Assembly: GCA_024691145.1 (NCBI GenBank)
Contig: JAILNW010000050.1
Span: 1 to 42,154 of the forward strand
Reading direction: 5' to 3'
Length of the DNA stretch: 42,154 bases
Source of the DNA: Lachnospiraceae bacterium
GTDB taxonomy: Bacteria > Bacillota > Clostridia > Lachnospirales > Lachnospiraceae
Shown: one piece after another, positions 1 to 7,752 of the stretch
Position numbering within the stretch: the first letter of the stretch is position 1
Layout: each line of letters opens with the position of its first letter
Position numbers and translations under genes: made by a program
The notes under the pieces: model-generated
Seen by the model: the letters and a program-made list of their open reading frames with translations, nothing else
Databases searched by the model: none
Told to the model about the DNA's origin: nothing

Positions 1-675
1 TATTATTTGAGGCATACTACTATCTATCATAATAAGATTCCTCTTAAAACCAGAATGATTCATGTCTGAATACTCAATAACTCCACCATAATTTTTTATT
101 AATTTCATTCTATCTTTAATTTTTGTTTTTGTCTCTATAGAGTTTATTTCTTTTGCTTGTTCAGATGTCAGCCCTTTTACTCTGTATATAAAATTAGTTG
201 TAGTTCCTGCATTCAATAAAGTCGGTGCATTTCCTATTTCAGATTTTATTGAAAATCCAACATTTCTTACATAGTTTGTATGTATATCCTGAATTTGCAT
301 TGAAATATCCGTTTTATCTGTTGATGGTGCTTTTATTTTAGTAACTTTTATTCCATTGGCAAATTTTGCAATTTCTTCTAATTCAAAACTTCCTGAATGT
401 GATACAATCTCTTTTAGTAATTTGTTAGCTTTTTTTTCAACTTCATTTCTTGGAATAGTCATTATCACGCCAGATTGATGTTCAACAATTATATTCTCGT
501 CAGCTATACTATAATAAAAGACATCTCCCTTTTGTTCTTCTCGAATTATTTTCAAAATAGGATAATAAACATCACTGATTTTCTCTAACTTCTCATTTGC
601 TGCAAATACTCTTCCTTGACTAAGTAGTTTCAAAAAAGTATATAATTCCGACCATTCTCCTTTATTTCCTACCAT
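1..675 (-). CDS. HpaII-like type II restriction endonuclease (3' end outside window)
   Basis: The minus strand is open from an ATG at 675 to the window edge, giving 225 residues with no stop, so the gene is cut by the window and is not shown to be broken. The start has an AAGGAAAG ribosome binding site overlapping the methyltransferase stop codon 7 bp upstream. The N-terminus (NKGEWSELYTFLKLLSQGR) and the later block GFSIKSEIGNAPTLLNAG resemble the HpaII endonuclease family, whose members are roughly 350 residues, so about two thirds is present. The expected role is cleavage of unmethylated CCGG DNA as partner of the adjacent methyltransferase. Family assignment is from motif memory and the specificity is inferred. 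The D..(n)..SIKS arrangement may be part of the nuclease core, but I cannot assign catalytic residues firmly. Confidence 0.82.
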   Translation of the reverse strand, partial: MVGNKGEWSELYTFLKLLSQGRVFAANEKLEKISDVYYPILKIIREEQKGDVFYYSIADENIIVEHQSGVIMTIPRNEVEKKANKLLKEIVSHSGSFELEEIAKFANGIKVTKIKAPSTDKTDISMQIQDIHTNYVRNVGFSIKSEIGNAPTLLNAGTTTNFIYRVKGLTSEQAKEINSIETKTKIKDRMKLIKNYGGVIEYSDMNHSGFKRNLIMIDSSMPQII

Positions 676-682
676 TCTTTCC

Positions 683-1690
683 TTATTGTTCTTCTCCACC
701 TTCTAATACCTTCCTTATCTCTTTTGCTATTGCCTCAATTACATTTACCGTAACACTATTACCAAATTGTTTATATAAATGTGTATCTGCTATTACAAAT
801 TTAAAATCATCAGGAAACCCCTGTAATCTTGCCCATTCTCGTGGTGTCATCTTTCTTATTCCCAACCTATTTACTTCCCCTTTTATATGAGTTACAGGTG
901 TAAAATCTTTTAATCTCTTATCTACTATTAGATTTCTTTCTCTTCCCATTCCTCCACATACAATTGCTCCTGCCTGTCCGTTTATATCTCTTATTTCATA
1001 TCCAAAGCCATGACCTTTAGCTGCATGTCTTTCTTTATGTCTTTTCAATGTTTCTAAATATGTATTTGAAAGATAATATTTTACACTAACTACATTTTTT
1101 TCCATTATGTCCTTGATACTAGTATCCGAATTATTACCTTCTGGAAATATAAATTTTGTACTATCTATATCATTCCTGAATGCTACAATATATATTCTTT
1201 CTCGATTTTGAGGAACGCCAAAGTCTTTACTATTTAATATTTTATCATATACAATATAACCTATTTGTTCAAAAGATTTTTTTATTACTTTAAATGTCCG
1301 TCCTCTGTCATGCATTACTAATCCTTTTACATTTTCACAAAAAATGACCTTAGGTTTATGATACTCACATATTCGAACAACATCTTGAAACAATGTTCCT
1401 CTACACATCCCCTTGTAATCATCTTCGAATCCCATTCTTTTTCCAGCCAAAGAGAATGCCTGACACGGAAATCCCGCAAGACATATATCAAAAACTGGAA
1501 TATCTTCTACCTCTATTTTTGTTATATCTCCAGCAATTTCAAAATCATCTTTAAAATTTGCCTGATATGTTTTTTGAGCAAACTTATCCCACTCACTCAC
1601 AAAAACCGTAGAAATATCTTCCTTAAAGGCACTCTCAAATCCTTTTCTAATTCCTCCTATTCCCGCAAATAAATCTATTGATCTGTACAT
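683..1690 (-). CDS. DNA (cytosine-5-)-methyltransferase of a type II R-M system
   Basis: This 335-residue enzyme transfers a methyl group from S-adenosylmethionine to C5 of cytosine. The canonical C5-methyltransferase motifs appear in order: motif I DLFAGIGGIRKGF (6-18), motif IV GFPCQAFS with catalytic Cys76, motif VI ENVKG (119-123), motif VIII QNRERIYIVAF (161-171), a variable target-recognition region (about 185-270), motif IX RKMTPREWARLQGFP (279-293) and motif X QFGNSVTVNV (308-317). Length is normal for the family. An AAAGGAG site precedes the ATG. The endonuclease follows 7 bp downstream in the same transcript, so the methylase is translated first. An HpaII-type CCGG specificity is inferred from the partner enzyme. 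Confidence 0.95.
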   Translation of the reverse strand: MYRSIDLFAGIGGIRKGFESAFKEDISTVFVSEWDKFAQKTYQANFKDDFEIAGDITKIEVEDIPVFDICLAGFPCQAFSLAGKRMGFEDDYKGMCRGTLFQDVVRICEYHKPKVIFCENVKGLVMHDRGRTFKVIKKSFEQIGYIVYDKILNSKDFGVPQNRERIYIVAFRNDIDSTKFIFPEGNNSDTSIKDIMEKNVVSVKYYLSNTYLETLKRHKERHAAKGHGFGYEIRDINGQAGAIVCGGMGRERNLIVDKRLKDFTPVTHIKGEVNRLGIRKMTPREWARLQGFPDDFKFVIADTHLYKQFGNSVTVNVIEAIAKEIRKVLEGGEEQ

Positions 1691-1754
1691 GATTGAACTG
1701 CTCCTTTATTACATACAACTAAATCATCAAATCTTATCTATTTCCTATCTTTCT

Positions 1755-1783
1755 ATGATACCATTTTCGTTGAAATTCGTCAA
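1755..1783 (-). promoter_or_regulatory. Sigma-A-type promoter for the R-M genes
   Basis: On the minus strand TTGACG (1783-1778), a 17-base spacer ending in TGG, and TATCAT (1760-1755) form a good vegetative promoter with an extended -10. It lies in the 113-bp gap between the XRE gene stop and the methyltransferase start, leaving a leader of about 60 bases. The R-M pair can therefore be transcribed apart from the regulator gene. Confidence 0.65.
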
Positions 1784-1803
1784 TTATTTCCATATATTTA
1801 CAT

Positions 1804-2034
1804 TTAACTTTTTACTACCACTATATCATCCAAAGATACCCCAAACAATACCGCTAGTATAATCATATTATCTATTGTAGGAAGTGCCGTACCATACTGC
1901 CACTTGTATATAGCCTGAGGTGTTCCAAATCCAAGTATATTCTGCAATTCCTTAACTGAAAGTCCTGCCTTTTTTCTTAATTTCTTAATGTTTTCTCCTG
2001 TCTTAGTCATGTCCACTATCGGTAAATTAATCAT
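1804..2034 (-). CDS. Small Cro/C1 (XRE) family DNA-binding regulator
   Basis: A 76-residue protein made almost entirely of one XRE helix-turn-helix domain: TGENIKKLRKKAGLSVKEL, then GTPQAIYKWQYGTALPTIDN, then LAVLFGVSLDDIVV. The reading frame is open further upstream to 2160, but I chose the ATG at 2034 because GGAGG lies 8 bases before it and the upstream residues are low-quality AT-rich sequence. Closely similar stand-alone XRE proteins are common in Lachnospiraceae. Its position directly upstream of, and co-directional with, a restriction-modification pair raises the possibility of an R-M controller (C) protein, but a housekeeping or unrelated regulator is equally possible. The inverted repeat at 2113-2127 in its leader is a candidate autoregulatory site. 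Confidence 0.85.
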   Translation of the reverse strand: MINLPIVDMTKTGENIKKLRKKAGLSVKELQNILGFGTPQAIYKWQYGTALPTIDNMIILAVLFGVSLDDIVVVKS

Positions 2035-2112
2035 TCTTATCGCCTCCACCTTAAATTTTACATTAAAGTATGTCGCGATATTGTGACTCAGAAAAATTTT
2101 TTTTAACTTTTT

Positions 2113-2127
2113 TATACTACTAGTATA
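2113..2127. promoter_or_regulatory. Inverted repeat, candidate operator in a divergent promoter region
   Basis: TATACTA-C-TAGTATA is a perfect interrupted palindrome with 7-base arms. It sits between the divergent XRE gene (minus) and the first lectin/LRR gene (plus). On the minus strand a TTGCAA (2143-2138) with an 18-base spacer to TAGTAT (2119-2114) would place the palindrome over the -10 of the XRE promoter, consistent with autorepression. Function is inferred. Confidence 0.4.
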
Positions 2128-2137
2128 ATTTTTTATA

Positions 2138-2166
2138 TTGCAATTATACTCTCTATACATTATAAT
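2138..2166 (+). promoter_or_regulatory. Sigma-A-type promoter for the first lectin/LRR gene pair
   Basis: TTGCAA (2138-2143), a spacer of exactly 17 bases and a perfect TATAAT (2161-2166) precede the start codon at 2217, giving a leader of roughly 45 bases. TTGCAA is its own reverse complement, so the same hexamer may serve as -35 for the opposite XRE gene. Confidence 0.7.
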
Positions 2167-2216
2167 TGTTCAATGTGATTTTATACAACTTATTTTTTAC
2201 TTGGAGGTACACATTT

Positions 2217-4094
2217 ATGTTAAAAGAGAAACTACGCAAACTTACAATTGCAGCATTATCACTTGGCTTTGCAATTGTCTTTACAAACACAAACCCTATT
2301 ACAGCAAAAGCTAGCAACGATAACTTAGGGACTGTAGGTATTACAGATGATGGATTTTCTTATACTATAGAAAATGGCGAAGCAACAATCACTAGCTATA
2401 GTCTAAATCCACATAATGATTTATTCTATGGATATGCACCCGCAAGTGGTGAAAGCACTTACGGACTTAGTTCGATAAAAGCTACATATGAAGAAGCAAA
2501 AGAGATATGTGAACAAAATGGTGGTCACCTTGTCTCAATTGAGTCTGCAAAGGAAAGAGATCTTTTATTTAAAACTGAGGCGTTAATTGACTACCCGATT
2601 TTTATAAAGTCTAGTGTAAATCCTTATAGTCATGAATCATCTGATAATGAGAGCTATGAATTAAGATTTTTTGATCTTTCTTCTACACCAACAAGAGAAA
2701 CGCCCTCATATTTCATTTATAAAATGACTACTTCTTTCTTTGATAAGTTCAGACCAATACGTGATTTTACAGAAGATACAACCTTATTTGATCACGAATA
2801 TATGTATACTTACTATGATATAGCTACATATTTTATATGTGAATGGGAAGATACAACTCCTAGAAACTTTTATACAATAGACACAGATATCGTTATACCT
2901 GAAGAAATTAATGGCTATCCTGTTACAAATATAAATAATGATGCTTTCCCTTTATTAGAAAAATATGGTTCTAGAGATTATTTACATACTCTCCAAATTG
3001 ATGCAAAACTTGATACCTTATGTGATTTTAGATGTTCACCATATCTAACTACTGTAACTTTACCTGATTCACTGCTAAAAATCAACGATTATACTTTTGA
3101 TTATTGTATCAGTTTAGAATCAGTAAATATACCATCAAATGTTAATTATATCGGTGACTATGCTTTTTCAATAACAAAACTCTCAGTTATAGATATACCA
3201 AAAAGCGTAAAACACATTGGTACATGCGCTTTTGCTGGCAGTAATGTTTATTCAGTTACACTACATGAAGGTCTTGAAACTATAGGTGATTATGCCTTTG
3301 CATATAATTACGGTTTAGCTTCATTTATTATACCTGACTCTGTAAAAAATCTTGGAGTTTCAATAACTCTAAGGTCTTATACTCAGTTACTGATTACTTC
3401 AGTGAATAAAGATATTACAGTTAATATTAACAAAGGTAATGGTATTGATATCGAATATACTCTTTATCACCACCATTTTTACTTTAATACAAAAGCAATT
3501 GTTTTTAAATATGGTATTAATGAACTAAAAGAAAATTGTATAACCTGTAATGGTTTAGGACTTATCTTTGTTCCACAATCAGTAACTAATATAGAAGCCA
3601 ATGCCTTTTCCAAGTGTAAAAGCATAAGTACTCTTTATCTTCCAGAGCACTTCAAAGATTTTACAGAAGATGAAATTGCTAAAGTTTTAGGCGATTGTAA
3701 TGTTAACGAAATCATTTTCTATGAATGTATTGATGAATGTATAGACGCAATTATGGCATGTGAAAGTGATTACTTTACAAAAAATACTTTTAAAATTCAA
3801 CTCCGTGAATGCCTAATTCCTCATGATACTGAATATTCAGATATAGATAATGACAGTCAGACAAGTCCTTCTGAAGAACAAGTTGGTTGCACAGAATGTA
3901 CTGAATGCAATGGATGTAATGAACCTACTATTACTGAAGAATGCTGCGATAGAACAACCAATACAAATACGGATAATAAAAACAAACATAAAAAGCAAAA
4001 GCAGAAAAAACAAAAAAAACAGAAAAAACAGAAAAATCAGAAGAATCAGAAAAACAAAACACATTCAATTAGCAAAAAAGCTAAAAAACTATAA
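2217..4094 (+). CDS. Secreted C-type-lectin-like / BspA-type LRR protein, Cys-rich and Lys/Gln-rich tail
   Basis: A 625-residue exported protein. The frame is open from 2166, but the ATG at 2217 has TTGGAGG 8 bases upstream and begins a proper signal peptide (LTIAALSLGFAIVF, likely cut after AKA at about residue 32). Residues about 62-212 look like a C-type-lectin-like domain: ATYEEAKEICEQNGGHLVSIES with Cys98 and a closing YFICEWE with Cys208, the expected disulfide pair. From about 213 to 545 there are LRR_5 (BspA-type) repeats such as IPKSVKHIGTCAFAGS. The tail is unusual: Cys558, 561, 564 and 567 form CxxCxxCxxC, Cys576-577 follow, and the protein ends in a highly basic Lys/Gln-rich run. 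No LPXTG, SLH or lipobox is visible. The paralogue at 4124 starts 29 bp downstream, probably in the same transcript. A surface adhesion or binding role is inferred. Confidence 0.88.
   Translation: MLKEKLRKLTIAALSLGFAIVFTNTNPITAKASNDNLGTVGITDDGFSYTIENGEATITSYSLNPHNDLFYGYAPASGESTYGLSSIKATYEEAKEICEQNGGHLVSIESAKERDLLFKTEALIDYPIFIKSSVNPYSHESSDNESYELRFFDLSSTPTRETPSYFIYKMTTSFFDKFRPIRDFTEDTTLFDHEYMYTYYDIATYFICEWEDTTPRNFYTIDTDIVIPEEINGYPVTNINNDAFPLLEKYGSRDYLHTLQIDAKLDTLCDFRCSPYLTTVTLPDSLLKINDYTFDYCISLESVNIPSNVNYIGDYAFSITKLSVIDIPKSVKHIGTCAFAGSNVYSVTLHEGLETIGDYAFAYNYGLASFIIPDSVKNLGVSITLRSYTQLLITSVNKDITVNINKGNGIDIEYTLYHHHFYFNTKAIVFKYGINELKENCITCNGLGLIFVPQSVTNIEANAFSKCKSISTLYLPEHFKDFTEDEIAKVLGDCNVNEIIFYECIDECIDAIMACESDYFTKNTFKIQLRECLIPHDTEYSDIDNDSQTSPSEEQVGCTECTECNGCNEPTITEECCDRTTNTNTDNKNKHKKQKQKKQKKQKKQKNQKNQKNKTHSISKKAKKL
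3978..4061 (+). repeat. A-rich tandem repeat encoding the Lys/Gln tail
   Basis: A short degenerate repeat of about 9 bases (AAAAAACAG and variants) encodes KKQ/KNQ units and includes an uninterrupted run of eight A at 4012-4019. It belongs to the 3' end of the first lectin/LRR gene and has no counterpart in the other three paralogues. Confidence 0.7.
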
Positions 4095-4123
4095 CCATTA
4101 CATGAGTTGGAGGTATAAACATT

Positions 4124-6007
4124 ATGAAAAAACAACTGTTAAAATTAACAATTGCCACATTATCACTTGGCTTTGCAATTGTCCTTACAAACACAAAACC
4201 TATTACAGCAAAAGCTAGCAACGATACTTTAGAAAATACAGGTATTACAGATGATGGATTTTCTTATACTATTGAAAATGGCGAAGCCACAATTACTAGC
4301 TATAGTCTAAATCCTAACAATGATTTATTTTATGGATATTCTGTCTCATCTAATGGTCATACTTACGGCATAAGTTCAATAAGAGCTACATATGATGAGG
4401 CAGAAAGAATCTGTAAAGAAAACAATGGTCATCTAGTAACAATAGACTCCAATACTGAAAGAGACATTATACACAATATAGAACTCTTATACAATGGTCC
4501 TATATTTATTGGTAACTGTACATCTCCATATTCAGATGATTTCAGTAATCATTATAGATTTGAAGAGTTTTATAACTCACCATTAAAGGACAATTATTCA
4601 TATTTATTGTGTGATACAGAAAAAGATTCCTATGGTGATTCTACTTCCGAAAACAGACATTACGGCTATTTCTATACAAATGCCGACTTTTTAACATATT
4701 TTATCTGTGAATGGGATTTAAATGCACCTGAAAACTACCATACTATAAATACAGACATTATTATACCCGAGAAAATAAACAATATTCCTGTTACAAAACT
4801 TGAACCTAAAACATTTCCATATTTACAAAAATATGAATCAAGAGATTATATTCATACACTTACTGTATATGCCCAGATAGAATCAATCTCTGGTTTAAAT
4901 GATTGTCCAAACCTTACAATGGTGGTACTTCCAAAATCTCTTAAAGAGATAAACGATAAGACATTTGAATTCTGCACAAATCTAAAGACAATAGAAATAC
5001 CTGAAAAAGTAGAACGCATTGGAAAATTTGCTTTTAATGCTTCAGGAATAGAAAATATTACTATTCCCAAAAGCGTTAAAACAATTGACAATTGTGCTTT
5101 TTCAAATACGCTTTTAAACAGCATTACATTTAATGAAGGTTTGATTAATATTGGACAAGAAGCATTCTCTTATAGTGGTATCAGCAATATAATATTACCC
5201 GATACCCTTGAAACACTTGGAAACAATGCATTTATTTACTCTAACATACATACACTAATTATACCAAAAAATGCAAAGATAGTGACTTCTAATGCAAATC
5301 AACTTTTATCTTCATTGGAAATATTAAGAACCTATAGAGCTGATAGCTATATTAATTATGTTCATATTTCGCATTCAATACCAAAGATTCACAATGTTAT
5401 TTTTGCTTATGGTACAATCCGAATGGATAGTGACTCAATTCCATTTGAAAGCCTTTCAAATGTTGTTATTCCAGAATCAGTATCTATTATTGAAAATAAT
5501 ACTTTCAATAAGTGCAAAAACATCCAAAATCTTTATTTGCCAAAAGCATTTGAAAGTTTTTCTAACAAAAAATTGATGAATATTTTAGGTTCAACTACTG
5601 TGGAAAACATATACTATGGAACAGATTTTGACTTATTGTTAAATAACTTAGAGCTAAACGACGAAGAAAACAATTCATTATTTATCGATGAATTACGTAC
5701 AAATATCATAGTTCCAGCAAATGCAACTGCCAAACCAACAGAAACTGCAGAGCCTGTTGAAACTGCAATTCCTGAAAACACACAAATACCAGAAACTTCT
5801 GCAGAACCAATTAACACACAATCACCTGAAACAGTTCCTTCAGTTGTCCCTGAAGCAACGAATAAACCAAACATAACTGCTTCACCAACTGAAAAACCTA
5901 CAAATCAATCTAATTATAATAATAATACAATTAATATCTTTAATCCTATTACTATTTTGAAAAAAGTAATAACTAAACTCTTAAAGTATGTTTTTAAATG
6001 GCAATAA
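4124..6007 (+). CDS. Secreted C-type-lectin-like / BspA-type LRR protein, Pro/Thr/Glu-rich tail
   Basis: A 627-residue tandem paralogue of the preceding gene, starting at an ATG with GTTGGAGG in front. Signal peptide residues 1-31 (LTIATLSLGFAIVL, cut after AKA). The lectin-like domain spans about 61-198 with ATYDEAERICKENNGHLVTID (Cys97) and YFICEWD (Cys195). LRR_5 repeats run from about 200 to 525 (IPKSVKTIDNCAFSNT, LPDTLETLGNNAFIYS). Residues about 528-600 are a Pro/Thr/Glu-rich low-complexity stalk (AKPTETAEPVET), and the last 25 residues (NPITILKKVITKLLKYVFK) are hydrophobic and basic with no classical sorting signal, so membrane or wall association of this end is only a guess. The first about 60 codons are nearly identical at DNA level to the upstream gene, pointing to duplication or gene conversion. 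Confidence 0.88.
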   Translation: MKKQLLKLTIATLSLGFAIVLTNTKPITAKASNDTLENTGITDDGFSYTIENGEATITSYSLNPNNDLFYGYSVSSNGHTYGISSIRATYDEAERICKENNGHLVTIDSNTERDIIHNIELLYNGPIFIGNCTSPYSDDFSNHYRFEEFYNSPLKDNYSYLLCDTEKDSYGDSTSENRHYGYFYTNADFLTYFICEWDLNAPENYHTINTDIIIPEKINNIPVTKLEPKTFPYLQKYESRDYIHTLTVYAQIESISGLNDCPNLTMVVLPKSLKEINDKTFEFCTNLKTIEIPEKVERIGKFAFNASGIENITIPKSVKTIDNCAFSNTLLNSITFNEGLINIGQEAFSYSGISNIILPDTLETLGNNAFIYSNIHTLIIPKNAKIVTSNANQLLSSLEILRTYRADSYINYVHISHSIPKIHNVIFAYGTIRMDSDSIPFESLSNVVIPESVSIIENNTFNKCKNIQNLYLPKAFESFSNKKLMNILGSTTVENIYYGTDFDLLLNNLELNDEENNSLFIDELRTNIIVPANATAKPTETAEPVETAIPENTQIPETSAEPINTQSPETVPSVVPEATNKPNITASPTEKPTNQSNYNNNTINIFNPITILKKVITKLLKYVFKWQ

Positions 6008-6012
6008 CCAAC

Positions 6013-6052
6013 ACAAGCTGCCTCCACGTCTTGCACGTAAGAGACAGCTTGT
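6013..6052. terminator. Hairpin between convergent genes, probable bidirectional terminator
   Basis: CAAGCTGCCTC (6014-6024) pairs with GAGACAGCTTG (6041-6051) with one mismatch that becomes a G-U wobble in minus-strand RNA. An inner ACGT/ACGT pair can extend the stem. It lies 6 bp after the stop at 6007 and 35 bp after the end of the convergent gene (6087). The following T tracts are weak, so efficiency is uncertain. Confidence 0.6.
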
Positions 6053-6086
6053 TTATTAATTATTTACTTAAAGATTTGTCCTTTTC

Positions 6087-7739
6087 CTACTGTGGTGTTA
6101 CAGTTATTACCTTGTCACCATACTCAACTGTTACAGTTGAAGTGCCGAAAAGCTTGTTTAAGTTTTCTTCCTTGATAGTTGTAGGTATTACAGCTGTTTT
6201 TATAAAAGGATTGTCGAATGCATCATCGCCAATATAACGTACTGTATTAGGAACTTCAACTCTCTTTGTTGTCCAGTTCTTTAAAGCTTCGCTTGGAATA
6301 GAATATGTTCCAGACTGGAATGCGATAGTCTTAGGTCCTCTTCCATACATATCAACTTTTCCTGTACCAAATGTCTTAACAGTTTTAGGGATTGTTAAAG
6401 TATCCACCTTTGCACATTCAACAACACCACTACCAAGATGAGTTAAACCGCTTGGTAAATTAATCTCTGTTAAATTAGTAAAACGGAAAGCATCATTTTC
6501 AATCTTCTTTACACCCTTGTTAATAGTAACTGTCTTTAATTCAGTCTTGCAGAAAGCACCTTCTCCAATTGTTGAAACTGTACCAGGGATAGTTACATCT
6601 GTCATCTTACAGAATCTGAAAGCATTCTTTCCGATAGTTTTAAGATTTCTGTTAATTGTAACACTATTCTTAAGTCCTGCATACTCAAAAGCACTTTCCC
6701 CTATAGAATTAAGTCTGTTATTAAATGTAACACTGTTTAATTTAGATACATGGAATGCATAATTACCAATCTTATAAAGATAAGATGGAAGATTTAATTC
6801 AGTTAATCCATTGTTTTCAAATGCATATGCATCAATTGTCTGTAATGTACATGGAAAACTTACGCTTTTCATATTAGTAGCACCAGAGAAAGTTCCCTCT
6901 TCAATATTTGTAATCTTTGCACTGATTGTAAGGGAATCCATATAAGCACGGTATCCGTCAAACTTAGGGAAGGCGTCCTTATCAACTGTTCTTACAACCA
7001 TTCCATTTACTCTCTGAGGTATAACAAAATCAGTTGAGAATACATGCATGTTCTGAGGCTTAGAATCCCACTCGCATACAAAATATGAGCTAACGTCATA
7101 GTTTGTAACTAATTTTAAATCACTGCTTTCCCACCACTGGTTACCATAACGCTTCTGAAATTTGTTTGTAGCACTGTATGACAATGCTGCATCATCATTA
7201 GCATATGTAAGTGCAGTATTATAATATTTGTACAATGAAACCTTCTTATCACTTTCTAACTTAGTAAGTGTGCTTTCATCACCAAATAATGTGAAGAAAT
7301 CCTTCATATTGCTTTCTGCTACAGTGTCACGACCATAACCATAAAATGTAATTCCCTCGATTATTACTGGTAACTGCTGTGTAGTTGCAACTCTTGTAAG
7401 TGCATCTTTCTCAGCCTGGGAATCTACAGATATAAGCTCTCCGCCATTCTCTTCACAAATCTTCTTTGCTTCATCATATGTAGCTTTTACGGTACTTATA
7501 CCATAATAACGTCCGTCTCTTTCAATACCATAAAAAAGACTATTGTCAGGATTAAAGTTATAGCCAGTAATTCTTGCACCAAAATTACTAGGTGTAAACT
7601 CATATCCATCTTTAGTAACAAGTACTTTGCTTATTTTCTGCTCCTTAGCAAATGCGCTTGTTGCACCAACTGTTGTTCCCACAACAACACCAGCTAATGC
7701 CATACAAACCAAAATTTTTCCTTTTTTGTTCTTTTTCAT
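6087..7739 (-). CDS. Secreted C-type-lectin-like / BspA-type LRR protein
   Basis: A 550-residue exported protein on the opposite strand to its paralogues. The ATG follows AGGAGG by 7 bases. Signal peptide: MKKNKKGK, a hydrophobic core CMALAGVVVGTTVGA, cleavage after AFA at about residue 31. The lectin-like domain (about 60-225) begins ATYDEAKKICEENGGELISVDS with Cys95 and closes with YFVCEWD (Cys222). LRR_5 repeats of about 23 residues run from about 235 to 530 and are more regular than in the tandem pair (IPGTVSTIGEGAFCKTELKTVTI). There is no stalk, repeat tail or sorting signal; the protein ends shortly after the last repeat. A likely target for non-covalent surface retention or release. 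It has its own promoter at 7801-7829. Confidence 0.88.
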   Translation of the reverse strand: MKKNKKGKILVCMALAGVVVGTTVGATSAFAKEQKISKVLVTKDGYEFTPSNFGARITGYNFNPDNSLFYGIERDGRYYGISTVKATYDEAKKICEENGGELISVDSQAEKDALTRVATTQQLPVIIEGITFYGYGRDTVAESNMKDFFTLFGDESTLTKLESDKKVSLYKYYNTALTYANDDAALSYSATNKFQKRYGNQWWESSDLKLVTNYDVSSYFVCEWDSKPQNMHVFSTDFVIPQRVNGMVVRTVDKDAFPKFDGYRAYMDSLTISAKITNIEEGTFSGATNMKSVSFPCTLQTIDAYAFENNGLTELNLPSYLYKIGNYAFHVSKLNSVTFNNRLNSIGESAFEYAGLKNSVTINRNLKTIGKNAFRFCKMTDVTIPGTVSTIGEGAFCKTELKTVTINKGVKKIENDAFRFTNLTEINLPSGLTHLGSGVVECAKVDTLTIPKTVKTFGTGKVDMYGRGPKTIAFQSGTYSIPSEALKNWTTKRVEVPNTVRYIGDDAFDNPFIKTAVIPTTIKEENLNKLFGTSTVTVEYGDKVITVTPQ

Positions 7740-7752
7740 ACTCTGCCTCCTG

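Noticed and set aside
1..675. Endonuclease as a truncated pseudogene
   Set aside because: The frame is open to the window edge, so the missing end is due to the window, not to a visible mutation.
1804..2160. 118-residue version of the XRE protein starting at 2160
   Set aside because: The extra N-terminal residues read through the promoter/palindrome region and the GGAGG site at the internal ATG fits the shorter protein.
3850..4218. Overlapping 122-codon frame spanning the end of one lectin/LRR gene and the start of the next
   Set aside because: It lies in a shifted frame over the A-rich repeat, has no ribosome binding site, and its Lys/Arg/Asn content is explained by the repeat.
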